Shown: positions 18,360 to 27,648 of the stretch, one piece after another
How positions within the stretch are numbered: the stretch's first letter is position 1
Layout: each line of letters opens with the position of its first letter
Assembly (NCBI GenBank): GCA_034211275.1
Contig: JAXHTF010000049.1
Location: 1 to 35,951, forward strand
Direction: 5' to 3'
DNA length: 35,951 nt
DNA from: Acidobacteriota bacterium
GTDB lineage: Bacteria > Acidobacteriota > Thermoanaerobaculia > Multivoradales > JAHZIX01
Notes under the pieces: model-generated
Told to the model about the DNA's origin: nothing
The model's database searches: none
What the model saw: the letters and a program-made list of their open reading frames with translations, nothing else
Translations under genes and position numbers: made by a program

Positions 18360-19661
18360 TTATGCTTCGTTCTCTCGTTTCTCCAAATTCTCTTTAAGCC
18401 CCTGGAGCACATCTCCCAGCGCCGCAAACCCGCCGCCGGAGGAGCCGGTGGATGGTGCGCCAGAAGGGCCGGCGTCCTGCCGCGACGGCTGTCGCTGCGC
18501 AGGCCGGGATGCCTCGGTCTGGGACTCTTCGCTCTCTCCGGCCTCCTCGATCCCCTCCTCGCCGTTACGGTCGACGGTCAGGGAGAGACGCTTGCGCTCC
18601 GGATCCACCGACAGCACTTTGACGTCCAGCTCGTCGCCGACGGTGACCGCTTCCTTGGGATGGGCCAGTCGTCGCCCGCCGCCGAGCTCGCTGATGTGCA
18701 GCAGCCCGTCCACTCCCGGCGCCACCTCGACGAAGGCGCCGAAGGGAGCCAGGCGCACCACCCGGCCGCGTAGCCGGCGGTCTTCGGGGAAGCGCTCGGC
18801 GACACCGTCCCAGGGATCCGCATCCAGGGCCTTGCGGGAGAGGGAGATGCGCTCGGTGCCGTCTTTGCCCGGCTCGATGCGCAGGATCTCCACCCGCACC
18901 GGCTGCCCGACCTCGAGCACCTGCTCGGGATGGGCCACGCGCTGATGGCTGATCTCGCTGACGTGGAGCAGCCCCTCCAGACCTCCGAGGTCGATGAAGG
19001 CGCCGTAGTTGGTCAGCGAGGTCACGGTGCCCTCGACGATCTTGCCCACCTCCAGGGTGCGGCGCGTCTCCTCGGCTCGGGCCTTGGCTTCTTCCTCCAG
19101 CAGGACTCGGCGGGAGAGTACCACGTTGGGAGTGCGGCCACTGTCCTCGAAGCGGGTGATGCGGAAGGTGAGCTTGCGGCCCAGGTAGGCCTCCGGCTGG
19201 TCGACATAGTGGGAGTCGAGCTGGGAGATGGGGCAGAAGGCCCGGAGCCCCGCCGTCTCCACTTCTACGCCGCCTTTGTTGACTCCGGTGACGGTACCTT
19301 CCACCGGTACCCGGGCGGCATAGGCTTGCCGCAGCTCTTCCGCTGCCGCGGCGCCGCGGCCAGCCTTGAGGCGCAGCACGGGAGCGCCGGTCTCGCGGTC
19401 GAGGGTGACCACCAGCGCTTCGATCTCGTCCCCTACGGCGACGGTGATCTCGCCCTCATCGTCGCGCACCTCGTCGAGGGCCAGGGAGGCCTCGGCTTTG
19501 GTGCCGACGTCCACGAAGACATTGTCCTCGCCCACCGCCACGATGGTGCCTTGGACCTTCTCCCCGATCTTGACCTTGCGGTCCCGCCGATCCCCGGTGC
19601 CGGCCTCGAATTCCGCCAGCAGGGCGCCAAAATCTTGTTCGTCGTTTGCCTGATCTGCCAC
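18360..19661 (-). CDS. S1-domain RNA-binding protein (ribosomal protein S1-like, four S1 repeats)
   Basis: About 433 residues with four S1/OB repeats. The third, GTVTSLTNYGAFIDLGGLEGLLHVSEISH, and the fourth, GRVVRLAPFGAFVEVAPGVDGLLHISELG, are the best preserved; the first two are more divergent. A charged low-complexity tail of about 70 residues ends the protein. Such proteins bind mRNA or the ribosome; bS1 of E. coli has six repeats, so this is a short form or a paralogue. GTG 19661 is chosen because GAGGAG lies 9 bases before it and the sequence VADQANDEQDFG looks like a true N-terminus. An in-frame ATG exists at 19706. SEC-C follows in the same transcript. Confidence 0.87.
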   Translation of the reverse strand: MADQANDEQDFGALLAEFEAGTGDRRDRKVKIGEKVQGTIVAVGEDNVFVDVGTKAEASLALDEVRDDEGEITVAVGDEIEALVVTLDRETGAPVLRLKAGRGAAAAEELRQAYAARVPVEGTVTGVNKGGVEVETAGLRAFCPISQLDSHYVDQPEAYLGRKLTFRITRFEDSGRTPNVVLSRRVLLEEEAKARAEETRRTLEVGKIVEGTVTSLTNYGAFIDLGGLEGLLHVSEISHQRVAHPEQVLEVGQPVRVEILRIEPGKDGTERISLSRKALDADPWDGVAERFPEDRRLRGRVVRLAPFGAFVEVAPGVDGLLHISELGGGRRLAHPKEAVTVGDELDVKVLSVDPERKRLSLTVDRNGEEGIEEAGESEESQTEASRPAQRQPSRQDAGPSGAPSTGSSGGGFAALGDVLQGLKENLEKRENEA

Positions 19662-19764
19662 GGTGCGTTTCTCCTCGCTATACCCCGGTTGCTTCGGGTT
19701 CTCCATTGTTTCATGAATGCCGGCCCGACTCCCGGCGCTGGGGCCGAGGCCCGAGAAAACAAAG

Positions 19765-19799
19765 AACCGCCCGCCGAGCCAAAGACCCGACGGGCGGTT
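19765..19799. terminator. Bidirectional rho-independent terminator
   Basis: AACCGCCCG (19765-19773) pairs with CGGGCGGTT (19791-19799). A T-rich tract follows in both directions: TTTTAT on plus, and CTTTGTTTT on minus. It lies 32 bases past the stop of the lamin-tail gene (minus) and upstream of the S1 gene, so it ends the lamin-tail transcript. Confidence 0.85.
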
Positions 19800-19831
19800 T
19801 TATCGAGTGAAGAGCGCGCGCGGCTAGCCGA

Positions 19832-22800
19832 TCAGGGCAGCGGCGTGGCGTTGGGGGTGGGGTTGGCCTGGATCTGCCAGGTTCCCGCCAGATCCGTGCG
19901 CTCGATGGTGCTGCCAGCGGGGGCGTCGCCCACTTCCGGAGCGTTGGCGGAGCCGGTCTCGTCGATGAGACCGCTGCCGTTGGAGCCGCCGTAGACCACC
20001 GCATCCACCGGCACCGTGGACGAGGTCACCTGCGACGCCGGCAGGTCGAAGAGGGCCACGCCGTCGGCGGTGGAGCCGCTGTTCTGGAGGTCCGGGCTGA
20101 AGTTGAGCACCTGGTCGAAGACCGGGTTGCCGTTGGTGCCGTCGGCGGTGGGGCCGCCGACCACGAAGGTCTGCCCCGCCGCCAGCGTGCCCGAGAGCTG
20201 CGCCTGGCCGTAGGTGTAATCCGAGCCGCCCCAGCCGAGGCTGTAATTGGACAGATCCACCGACGACGAGCCGGCGTTGTAGAGCTCCACCCACTCGTAG
20301 CTGTCATCCCCGCTGCTGGCGTCGTAGAACACCTCGCTGAGGAGCACCGTGCCCGACGGCGGCGGGGGCGGCGGGCTGCCGCCACCGCTGAAGGAATTGG
20401 GCGTGGGTGTCAGCTGGATCTGCCAGGTTCCCGCCAGATCCGTGCGTTCGATGGAGGCGCCACCGGAGGCGTCGCCCACTTCCGGAGCGTTGGCGGAGCC
20501 GGTTTCGTCGATGAGGTTGTCCGTGTTCGAGCCACCGTAGACCACCGCGTCGATGGGCACCGTGGTCGGGGTCACCCGCGCCGCCCGGCGGTTGAACAGC
20601 GCCACGCCGTCGGCGGTGGATCCGCTGTTCTGCAGGTTCGGGCTGAAGTAGATGGGCAGGTCGATGGTCGGGTTGGCGTTGTCGGCGGTGCTGTCCGGAC
20701 CGCCCACCACCAGGGTCTCTCCCGAGCCCAGGATGCCCGCCAGCTGCACCACCGTGTTGGTGTAGTCGCCGCCGCCGGCGCCCAGGCTCAAGTCGCCCAG
20801 GTCGATGTCGTGATCGCTGGCGTTGTGGATCTCGATCCACTCCAGGCCGCCGTCGGCGCCGCTGGCGTCGTAGAGCACCTCGGTGAGGATCACCTCGCCG
20901 ACGCCGACGGTGAAGGACGAACCGTTGTTGCGGGTGCCTGGCGAATAGCGGGAGCCGCCGGAGGTGCTGGCGTCGCCGTGCTTGACCATCGGCGCGTTGG
21001 TGAGGTCCGGATCCCGGGTCAGGCTTTCATTCTGGCCGCCCTCGCTGCCGTAGGCGACGCTCTGTACCAGGGCGGCGCCGTCATCGTGGAGAGATACCGT
21101 GTCGCCGGCGTTGTTGAGGGAGAGGGAACCGGTGCTGGCGGTGAACACCAGCCCGTTGGCCGCCGCGTTGCCGAAGCTGCCGGTGGGAGTGCCGCCGCCG
21201 AAGACCACCACCGCTTCCCGCGCTGGCACCACCGTGCCGTTGGCGAAGACGTGGCGCACCTGGATCCCGTCGGAAAGGGTGTAGCCGCTGATGTCCAGAT
21301 CCTCGAAGCCGGTGTTCACCAGCTCGATGAACTCGTCGTCGGTGGCGTCCCGGCTGCCGTCACCGTTGGCGTCCCCCTGACCCTGGTGGGGGTCGGCGTG
21401 GATCTCGTGGATCAGCAGCGCCGGCAGGTTGATCTCGTCGGAGAGGATGTCCGCCTTCTCCCGCGGGATGATCTGGTAGCCGCTGGTGAAGGGATGGAAG
21501 GTATCGAATTGCCCGGAGATGCCGATGACGTCGAAGGTCTGGGTCGGCGTCGGGGCGCCGGGGATGTCGGTGTCCCCGTCGATGCGCAGGGTGATGGTGG
21601 AGAGGCCGCCATCATCGGTGATGGTGACGTTGCCGCTGCCGATCTCGGGGATCGAGCCGGAGACCACGCTGACGTCGTTGATGCGGATCAGCTTGCCTTC
21701 GGTGGCTTCCCCCACCTGGGAGACGGTCACCACCTGCGGCGCCGGCACCGAGCCGGAGCTGACGAAGGTGTGGCCGTAATTGCCGAAGTCCTCGCTTAGA
21801 TTGAGCTCGGTGGACCCGCCGAACTGCTCCAGCTCGCCGACGAATTCCACCTCATCGCCGCGGTTCAGGGGCAGCAGCTGGCGGTCGAAGAGCTGCAGGC
21901 CGCCGGTGCCGTCCTGCACCCAGATCTGCGACACGAAGGTGTTGAACACCCCCGGCTCCACCGTCAGGTTGCCCTGGACGCGGGCGCCGTAATGGCGAGG
22001 GATGAGCAGGCCGTCGACGTCGTTGACCCGCAGGGTGGAGATGGAGGTGGTGCCGGAGTAGTAGCCCTGGGCCGCCGACACGGTGGTCTGGGTTCCTGCA
22101 TCCACCGCCCGCACCCGGAAGCGCACCTGGGTGCCGTCGGTTTGGGCCGGCAGCACGCCGGTGAAGGTGTTGCCGCCGCCGGCGGTCATGGCGATGGGAG
22201 CCTGGGCGACGCCGTCCAGCTCATAATCCAGGAAGGCGCTGATGGCGCCCTCGTCCACGATGTCCACGGTCACCGTCACCGACTGGGCCGCGGTAGGCAC
22301 CTGTGGCGCCCGGGAGACCGCCAGCACCGCCGGCGGGAAGTTCGCCAGCGTGCCCGGCCCGCTGTCCGCCGGCAGCTTCACCGGCCCCAGGGCTCCGCCG
22401 TAGAGCTGGTAGCTGTCGCCGTCGGAGATCAGGGTCAGGGTGCCGGGAAGACCGAAGGCCTCGTCCACGTCGTCGGGATCGGCGATGCCGTCCGCCAGCA
22501 GATCGTCGGAGCGGGTGTCGCCGGGGTTGCCGGGATTCTGCTGGAAGAAGAGGGGCGTGGCGCCGTTGGTGTCCAGGGTCGAGAGGAAGCGGTTGACCAC
22601 CTCGGTGTTGGGGTGGCCGAAGTTGTTGGAGGCGGAATTCTGGTTGATGCCCACCTCGGCCTTCAGATTCCCCAGGAAGCTGCCGTTGGAGCTGCTGCGG
22701 CTGCCGTGGTGGTTCAAGGTATAGACATCCACGTCCCACGCCAGGGGACCGACGGAGCTCTCCACGTCGGTGACGCCGAAGGTCTCCTCACCGGTGAGAT

Positions 22801-23425
22801 CGCCGCCGATCCACACGTCGAAGTTTCCGAAGCGCACCACCAGCCCCACGGAGGCCGAGTTCTCGAACTGGCCGGAACCGGAGATATCGACGGTGCCGCC
22901 GCTGCGCAGGTCACCGTTGGCCACGTAGCACTCCACCGTCACTCCGCCGCCGAGGCTGATATTGGTGAACGGAGTGATGGTGGTGCGGTTGTTGAAGGAG
23001 GCGGAGTAGGAGTAGTCGGAGTAGGCGAAGGAGCCCGGCGTCTGACCGAAGGTGCCACGGTCATAGGTGACGATGCTGGGGGAGACCCCGCCGTATTGCA
23101 GCACGTGCTCGAGGCGTCCGATGTGGTCCTCGTCATAGTGGCTGGCGACGACATAGTCGAGGCTGGAGACGATGCCGGCGTCCATCAGGTCGTGGATGAA
23201 ACCCACCACATCGTCGTCGGCGGGGCTGAGCTCGCTGCCGGAATCGATGAGCATGGCGCTGCCGGTGGGGGAGACCACCAGGGTCGAGCTGCCTTGCTCG
23301 ATGTCGGGGTAGTAGATGCGCAGATACTGCCCCCAAGCGGGGACGGTGAGGCAGCACAGGCTCAGAACGAGCGCCAGGCGCAGGAGCCGGCGGACTGCCG
23401 AGGATGGGTACGTGGTCATGGTCAA
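19832..23425 (-). CDS. Secreted MBL-fold (ComEC-like) protein with OB and lamin-tail domains
   Basis: 1197 residues with a cleavable signal peptide (LALVLSLCCLTVPAWG). Residues about 27-290 form a metallo-beta-lactamase domain of the ComEC/Rec2 kind: metal motif ASHYDEDHIGRL (HxDxDH) and LNHHGSRSSSN. An Ig-like stretch follows, then an OB-like region (about 455-660) carrying QIWVQDGTGGLQLF. Three lamin-tail domains close the protein (about 667, 840 and 1027 onward), with starts such as LLIHEIHAD and VILTEVLYDASGAD. A PPPPPP linker separates the last two. Lamin-tail modules with MBL or OB domains are common in extracellular nucleases, so an exported DNA- or phosphodiester-acting enzyme is plausible. 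Terminated by the hairpin at 19765. Confidence 0.85.
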   Translation of the reverse strand: MTMTTYPSSAVRRLLRLALVLSLCCLTVPAWGQYLRIYYPDIEQGSSTLVVSPTGSAMLIDSGSELSPADDDVVGFIHDLMDAGIVSSLDYVVASHYDEDHIGRLEHVLQYGGVSPSIVTYDRGTFGQTPGSFAYSDYSYSASFNNRTTITPFTNISLGGGVTVECYVANGDLRSGGTVDISGSGQFENSASVGLVVRFGNFDVWIGGDLTGEETFGVTDVESSVGPLAWDVDVYTLNHHGSRSSSNGSFLGNLKAEVGINQNSASNNFGHPNTEVVNRFLSTLDTNGATPLFFQQNPGNPGDTRSDDLLADGIADPDDVDEAFGLPGTLTLISDGDSYQLYGGALGPVKLPADSGPGTLANFPPAVLAVSRAPQVPTAAQSVTVTVDIVDEGAISAFLDYELDGVAQAPIAMTAGGGNTFTGVLPAQTDGTQVRFRVRAVDAGTQTTVSAAQGYYSGTTSISTLRVNDVDGLLIPRHYGARVQGNLTVEPGVFNTFVSQIWVQDGTGGLQLFDRQLLPLNRGDEVEFVGELEQFGGSTELNLSEDFGNYGHTFVSSGSVPAPQVVTVSQVGEATEGKLIRINDVSVVSGSIPEIGSGNVTITDDGGLSTITLRIDGDTDIPGAPTPTQTFDVIGISGQFDTFHPFTSGYQIIPREKADILSDEINLPALLIHEIHADPHQGQGDANGDGSRDATDDEFIELVNTGFEDLDISGYTLSDGIQVRHVFANGTVVPAREAVVVFGGGTPTGSFGNAAANGLVFTASTGSLSLNNAGDTVSLHDDGAALVQSVAYGSEGGQNESLTRDPDLTNAPMVKHGDASTSGGSRYSPGTRNNGSSFTVGVGEVILTEVLYDASGADGGLEWIEIHNASDHDIDLGDLSLGAGGGDYTNTVVQLAGILGSGETLVVGGPDSTADNANPTIDLPIYFSPNLQNSGSTADGVALFNRRAARVTPTTVPIDAVVYGGSNTDNLIDETGSANAPEVGDASGGASIERTDLAGTWQIQLTPTPNSFSGGGSPPPPPPSGTVLLSEVFYDASSGDDSYEWVELYNAGSSSVDLSNYSLGWGGSDYTYGQAQLSGTLAAGQTFVVGGPTADGTNGNPVFDQVLNFSPDLQNSGSTADGVALFDLPASQVTSSTVPVDAVVYGGSNGSGLIDETGSANAPEVGDAPAGSTIERTDLAGTWQIQANPTPNATPLP
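19838..20345 (-). repeat. Tandem intragenic duplication of a lamin-tail module (copy 1; copy 2 at about 20395-20905)
   Basis: The last two lamin-tail repeats are closely similar at DNA level. Around 19870-19960 and 20410-20500 the same long runs recur, such as GATCTGCCAGGTTCCCGCCA and CCCACTTCCGGAGCGTTGGC. At protein level both end ERTDLAGTWQIQ, followed by PTPN. This suggests a fairly recent tandem duplication or gene conversion. Confidence 0.8.
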
Positions 23426-23523
23426 AGATCCTCCGAGGATTGCGACGTCGGTGGAGCGGGCGGAAAGCCCGCCAGCGAGAGAGCAGATGATGTGGAACCC
23501 GGATAAAGCATCGAACGCGAGGC

Positions 23524-23529
23524 ATCATA
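23524..23529 (-). promoter_or_regulatory. Candidate extended -10 promoter for the MBL/lamin-tail gene
   Basis: The minus strand reads TGCTATGAT, an extended -10 element (TGn plus TATGAT), 99 bases upstream of the ATG in an A+T-richer patch. No -35 box is convincing. Confidence 0.35.
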
Positions 23530-23616
23530 GCAAGTGATCAATAAATCGGGAGCTTATCCCGGCGACAACCCTGTGGCGATGCCTTCCTCTCCATGTGCGC
23601 CGAGGAGGGGGGAGTG

Positions 23617-23642
23617 GGACCCACTTGTTGGTCTGCTCTCCT
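23617..23642 (+). repeat. Truncated copy of the GGTACC-bounded type B repeat
   Basis: GGGACCCACTTGTTGGTCTG, then CTCTCC, matches the first 26 or so bases of the type B element at 13437 (GGTACCCACTTGTTGGTCCG, then CTCTCG), with a TA-to-GA change in the boundary. It ends exactly against the stop codon of the PHP-glycosyltransferase gene. Confidence 0.55.
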
Positions 23643-26171
23643 TCAGACCGCCGCCGCGACCCTCTCCCGTTCGGTATCCAGCGCCGGTGCCAGGGGGTTG
23701 GGGGCGCTGGGGCGAACGGTGGCGGGTTCGCTCCACAGCTCGTCCAGGAGGCTGATCCAGGAGCTGCCGCGGGCGCTGCGCAGGCCGTTCATGGCCAGCT
23801 GCAGGCGCTGGTCCGAGTCCTTCATCAGCTCCAGAATCGACGCCGCCAGGGCGCCGGGCTGGTCCAGGTCGACGATGGCGCCGGAGCTCGAGGGACCGAC
23901 GATCTCTTGGGCGCCGCCCTGGTTGCTCACCACCGCCGCCAGCCCCGAAGCCTGGGCTTCCAGCACCGCGTTACCGAAGGTGTCGGTGGTGCTGGGGAAG
24001 ACGAAGAGGTCGGCGCTGGCGAAGGCGGTGCCCAGCTCCTCGCCGTGGAGGTAGCCGGTGAAGAGCACTTCCGGCCGGCGGTAGCGGCTGTGGAGCTCGT
24101 CCAGGTAGGGGCCGTCCCCCACCAGCACCAGCTGGGCGTCGGGCCGCGACTCCTGAACTTCGAGGAAGGCGCGCATCAGCTGATCGAGATTCTTTTCCTT
24201 CGAAATGCGTCCGACGTAGAGCAGCTTGAAGCCCTCTCCCAGGCCGTAGCGCTGCCACAGCTCCGGATCCCGCCGCTGGGGGCTGAAGAGCTCCACGTCC
24301 ACCCCCCGGGGCAGCAGCCGGAGCTTTTCCCGCGGGAAGCCGTTCTCCTCCAGGCTCTCGACGTAGGCCCGGCTGGGGGCGTAGATGCGGTGCATCTGGT
24401 TGTAGAACCACCGCATGTACCTCCAGGTCATCTCCTCCAGCCCGGGGCTCTCGGTGAGGTGGCGCACGTAGAGGGGGAAGTCGGTGTGGTAGATGCCGGT
24501 GACCTCGATCCCCAGCAGCCGCGCCGCCAGCACTCCCACCAATCCCAGGGGACCCGGCGTGCTGACCACGATCTCGCCGATCTCCGCCCGCTCGCAGTAC
24601 TCCACGATTTCCAGGAACGGCGGGAAGGCGAGTTCCTGATCCTCATACTCCGGCAGCGGGAAGGTGCCCACCGGGGCGAAGTTGCGCAGCGGAAAGTCCA
24701 CCTCCGGCGGCTCCTCCAGGCTGCTGATCACCACCAGGTCCCGATCGCCCGCATTCTGAGAACCTCGCGCTGCTAGCTCCGCACAGGTGCGCACCGTCTT
24801 GGCGACGCCGTTGATATCCGTCAACGTGTCGGTGAACCACGCCTTGCGTCCACCTCTGCTTCCCGAGTCTTGGGAGCCCACTCCTTTCTGTCTCAACCCC
24901 TTGCGGCGCAACTCCCGCGCCGCCGGGAAGTGCTCCGCCACCGCCCGCACCAGCTTCTCGTCCTTGTGCTGGGTCTGGAAGGAGACCAGGTACGGCGCCA
25001 GGCAGAGGGTCACCGGCGCCAGCGACGCGACGCTCTGCAGGGCCTCGGTGAGCTTGCCCTTGCGCAGGTATTTCAGCCCCTTGTGCACCGAGGCATAGCT
25101 CAGCTGATGCCCCAGCCGCGCCGCGATGTCGAAGCACCGCCGCTCCACACACCGCCGGTCCACGCCCTCCTCCCCAGGGTTCTCTCCCAACGAAGCCAGG
25201 CTCGCCAACGCCTCCGCCACCTCGCGGTCGATCTGCCCCATGGTCTTCTTCCGCGGCCGTAGGAAGGCAGTGGCGGCGCTGCGAATCTTCTCCGCCCGGC
25301 TCCACCCGGTGGGCACCTCGCCGTCCAGCAGCTTGGTGAACAGAGCGTCCAGCAGATCGCCTCCCTTCTCCCCGCTGCCGAGGATGGTCTCCCGGTAGTA
25401 GCGGTAGGCGATGCTGTGGAAGTTCCGCGCCAGCTGCAGCGTCGACCCGGACCGCCCGCCGTGGGCGTGGCGCCCCTTCCGCAGATGCTCCAAGAACTCC
25501 TCGACGGTGGCCGACTCCGGCGTCTCGGTGTAGGCGGAAGCGATGTACAGCCCGCTGTGATCGTCGCTCCCCGCGGTGTAGATCTTCTTCCACGGCTCGT
25601 CGTCCTCGGGCTCGATCTTGTGGCGATGGGCCATCTCGTCGATCATCGCCGGCGTCAGATGGTCAAGCACGGTGCGCAGCACCAGGCACGCCCGGGGATC
25701 CCGCGTGCCGTTGATGCCTTCGAATCGCTGGAAGAGCAGAATCAGCTTCTCCAGATGCGCCACGGTCAGCCGGTCGTTGACCTGGAAGAGGGCGTGGGCC
25801 ACGGAGTGGACGATGTTCTCGTAGCGCAGGTAGGCGCTGAGCTCGTAAAGATTCTCCCGCAGCTCGTCGATCATCCGGTGCTGCTCTTCGCTGATCCCCA
25901 ACACCAGCAAATGGATCTTGGCCCCGTCCTCCGGGAAGCTGGCGGTCACCTCGTTGGAGATGAAGGTCCCCGGCAGATGGGCGATCTCCAACGCCCCCCG
26001 AATGCAGTCATGGTCGCTGATGGTGACAAAGTCCATCCCCCGCTCCCGCGCCCGCCGATACACCTCCAGCGGCTCCGTAAACGACTCCGGCGCCCCAATC
26101 CGCCGCAAGAACCACTCGCTGGGCCGGTCCGAGTACCGGCTATGCACATGAACATCCGCTCGACTGGCCAT
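23643..26171 (-). CDS. PHP-domain / GT4 glycosyltransferase fusion protein
   Basis: 842 residues. The N-terminal PHP-type metal hydrolase region (about 1-230) has DVHVHSRYSD (HxH), TISDHDC and AGSDDHSGLYIAS. A helical region of about 200 residues of unknown type follows, then a short low-complexity Ser/Gly/Arg linker. The GT-B glycosyltransferase family 4 half (about 435-800) has FTDTLTDINGVAKTVR at its start, LLYVGRISKEKNLDQLMRAF, VGDGPYLDEL, and the EX7E-type nucleotide-sugar site PSTTDTFGNAVLEAQASG. Expected action: transfer of a sugar to a lipid or glycan, with the PHP part possibly removing a phosphate. No signal peptide; cytosolic. It stands alone, with its 3' end touching a truncated repeat. 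Confidence 0.88.
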   Translation of the reverse strand: MASRADVHVHSRYSDRPSEWFLRRIGAPESFTEPLEVYRRARERGMDFVTISDHDCIRGALEIAHLPGTFISNEVTASFPEDGAKIHLLVLGISEEQHRMIDELRENLYELSAYLRYENIVHSVAHALFQVNDRLTVAHLEKLILLFQRFEGINGTRDPRACLVLRTVLDHLTPAMIDEMAHRHKIEPEDDEPWKKIYTAGSDDHSGLYIASAYTETPESATVEEFLEHLRKGRHAHGGRSGSTLQLARNFHSIAYRYYRETILGSGEKGGDLLDALFTKLLDGEVPTGWSRAEKIRSAATAFLRPRKKTMGQIDREVAEALASLASLGENPGEEGVDRRCVERRCFDIAARLGHQLSYASVHKGLKYLRKGKLTEALQSVASLAPVTLCLAPYLVSFQTQHKDEKLVRAVAEHFPAARELRRKGLRQKGVGSQDSGSRGGRKAWFTDTLTDINGVAKTVRTCAELAARGSQNAGDRDLVVISSLEEPPEVDFPLRNFAPVGTFPLPEYEDQELAFPPFLEIVEYCERAEIGEIVVSTPGPLGLVGVLAARLLGIEVTGIYHTDFPLYVRHLTESPGLEEMTWRYMRWFYNQMHRIYAPSRAYVESLEENGFPREKLRLLPRGVDVELFSPQRRDPELWQRYGLGEGFKLLYVGRISKEKNLDQLMRAFLEVQESRPDAQLVLVGDGPYLDELHSRYRRPEVLFTGYLHGEELGTAFASADLFVFPSTTDTFGNAVLEAQASGLAAVVSNQGGAQEIVGPSSSGAIVDLDQPGALAASILELMKDSDQRLQLAMNGLRSARGSSWISLLDELWSEPATVRPSAPNPLAPALDTERERVAAAV

Positions 26172-26373
26172 GGTCTAACCCCCGTATTTTCAGCATCTTG
26201 CCTCAGGTTCCAGCCTGGCCAGCGCACAAACGCCCCAGGCACACCGCGGCGCACCAACACGCCGATCCGTTGGGTCAACAGGATGAGGGAGGGGGGTGGC
26301 GGAGAGGGAACGGAGGGGAGTCGGGAGAGTGAAGGGTGAGTGACGGTTGGGAGGCGAAGGCTTGGGGGCTAAC

Positions 26374-27648
26374 CACTGCTGTCCCGAAAACTCACGCTCC
26401 GATCTCCAGGGCCAGCTGAGCGCTTCGTAGGTCCGGGGCCTGATCCGGCGGTTTGAGTAGACCTGCGAGGCTTCGACGTTCGAAGAGATTGAGCTGCAGC
26501 AGGCGTAGGAGCTGAGAAAGCGACCAGCCCGTAAGGCCCAGGGATTTTAAATAGGCTAAGAGCAAGTAAGCAATGAGGGCGACCCAGATTTAAGACAAGA
26601 CCGCATTGCGAGATCTACCCAAGAAGCTCTTGATCTTCAGGTTCTGCTTGATCCATTTGAAGGAGAGTTCGATCTGCCAGCGATCCCGGTAAACCTGGGC
26701 AATCCTCGAGGCCGCCAGGTCCGGCTCATTGGTCAGGAAAACGTAGTGTGTTCCGGTCTCGGGCTCTCGGTACCCGACTCGCCGCAGCCGGAGGCCGTAA
26801 CGTTTGGCTTTGGCGCCCTCGAGACGGATGATCTGATCCGAAGTCAGGCCCTTCGCTCGACAGATTCTTTTGAGCTGGATCACCCGGAAGGGAATGCCTC
26901 GCTTCATCCGGGTAACGAAGCGGATCCCTTTTGATTCAGTCGGTTGAAGAGCTCGTAGTCGAAGAAACCTCGGTCGAAGACTACGACGCTGCCGGCTGGC
27001 AGATCGAGAGTGCGAACCCAGTGAATCTCATGTTGGCGGCTCTCGGTGATGGAGACGAAAGCCGGCAGATGCCCCCCGGTGCTCCAGTCCCACATGGAGT
27101 TTGATGGCTCCCTTCTTTGCCTGGTAGATGGCCCAGGGAAAGACCGAAGCGGTCAAGTTGATGATCGAGGCGTCGAGGGAGATGAGCCTCTTCTTGAACC
27201 GAAAGCGATGGCCGGGCGCGACCGCCTGCGTACGCGAGAGCAGTTGGTGGAAGATCTCTTCGAAGAGCTTGGCGGGCTGTCGCTCATTGAGCCGGCCAGA
27301 GGAGACTTGGCAATCCGGCGGGCTCCAAGATGGTAGAGCTTGCGGGGTTGGGCGTTGAAGTTCGAGACAAGGTCTCGGAGGCTGACGCGCCTTGCAAGCT
27401 GCGTGACAATCACAGCCAGGAACTGATTCCAGCGACTGATGGAGCGAAGTTTGCGGCCACGATGATGGCGCTGCGCGGCTGTCTGGAATTCATGACGAGG
27501 AAGGAGTTTGAGAAGCTGGGCGAAGACGGTAGAATGATGAGCCAAGGCCTGGTTTCTACCTTTTTTTCAGTGGTTTGGCTTGCACCTCCACTGTAACAAG
27601 GGGTCACGGAATCAGGCTTTTCCTTTCTGAGTTTGTGGGACAGCACTG
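26374..27648 (-). mobile_element. Degenerate IS4-family insertion sequence (about 1275 bp)
   Basis: The ends are imperfect 21-bp inverted repeats at 26374-26394 and 27628-27648, 18 of 21 bases matching, with shared core TGCTGTCCC and AAACTCA. The interior encodes a broken DDE transposase on the minus strand. No target-site duplication is evident next to the ends. It marks the left edge of an A+T-richer segment. Confidence 0.8.
26392..27545 (-). pseudogene. IS4-type DDE transposase, inactivated
   Basis: Reading through three frames rebuilds an IS4-family transposase. The N-terminus is STVFAQLLKLLPRHEF and SRWNQFLAVIVTQLARR; next comes the first catalytic Asp in RLISLDASIINL, then the second in GSVVVFDRGFFDYELF. 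The catalytic Glu is in YRDRWQIELSFKWIKQNL. Four lesions are visible: frameshifts near 27290, 27080 and 26925, and a premature TAA near 26591 where CAA (Gln, in LSQIWVALI) would be expected. Past that stop the frame continues sensibly to a TGA inside the left inverted repeat. The first codon is TTG rather than ATG. The gene cannot make active transposase. Confidence 0.82.

Noticed and set aside
21992-23506. 504-codon plus-strand frame opposite the MBL/lamin-tail gene
   Set aside because: Low-complexity antisense shadow; the minus frame carries the recognisable domains.
26351-26357. GAGGCGA near the left end and beginning at 27648 at the right end, as a target-site duplication of the IS
   Set aside because: The left copy is 17 bases away from the inverted repeat, so it does not flank the element properly.
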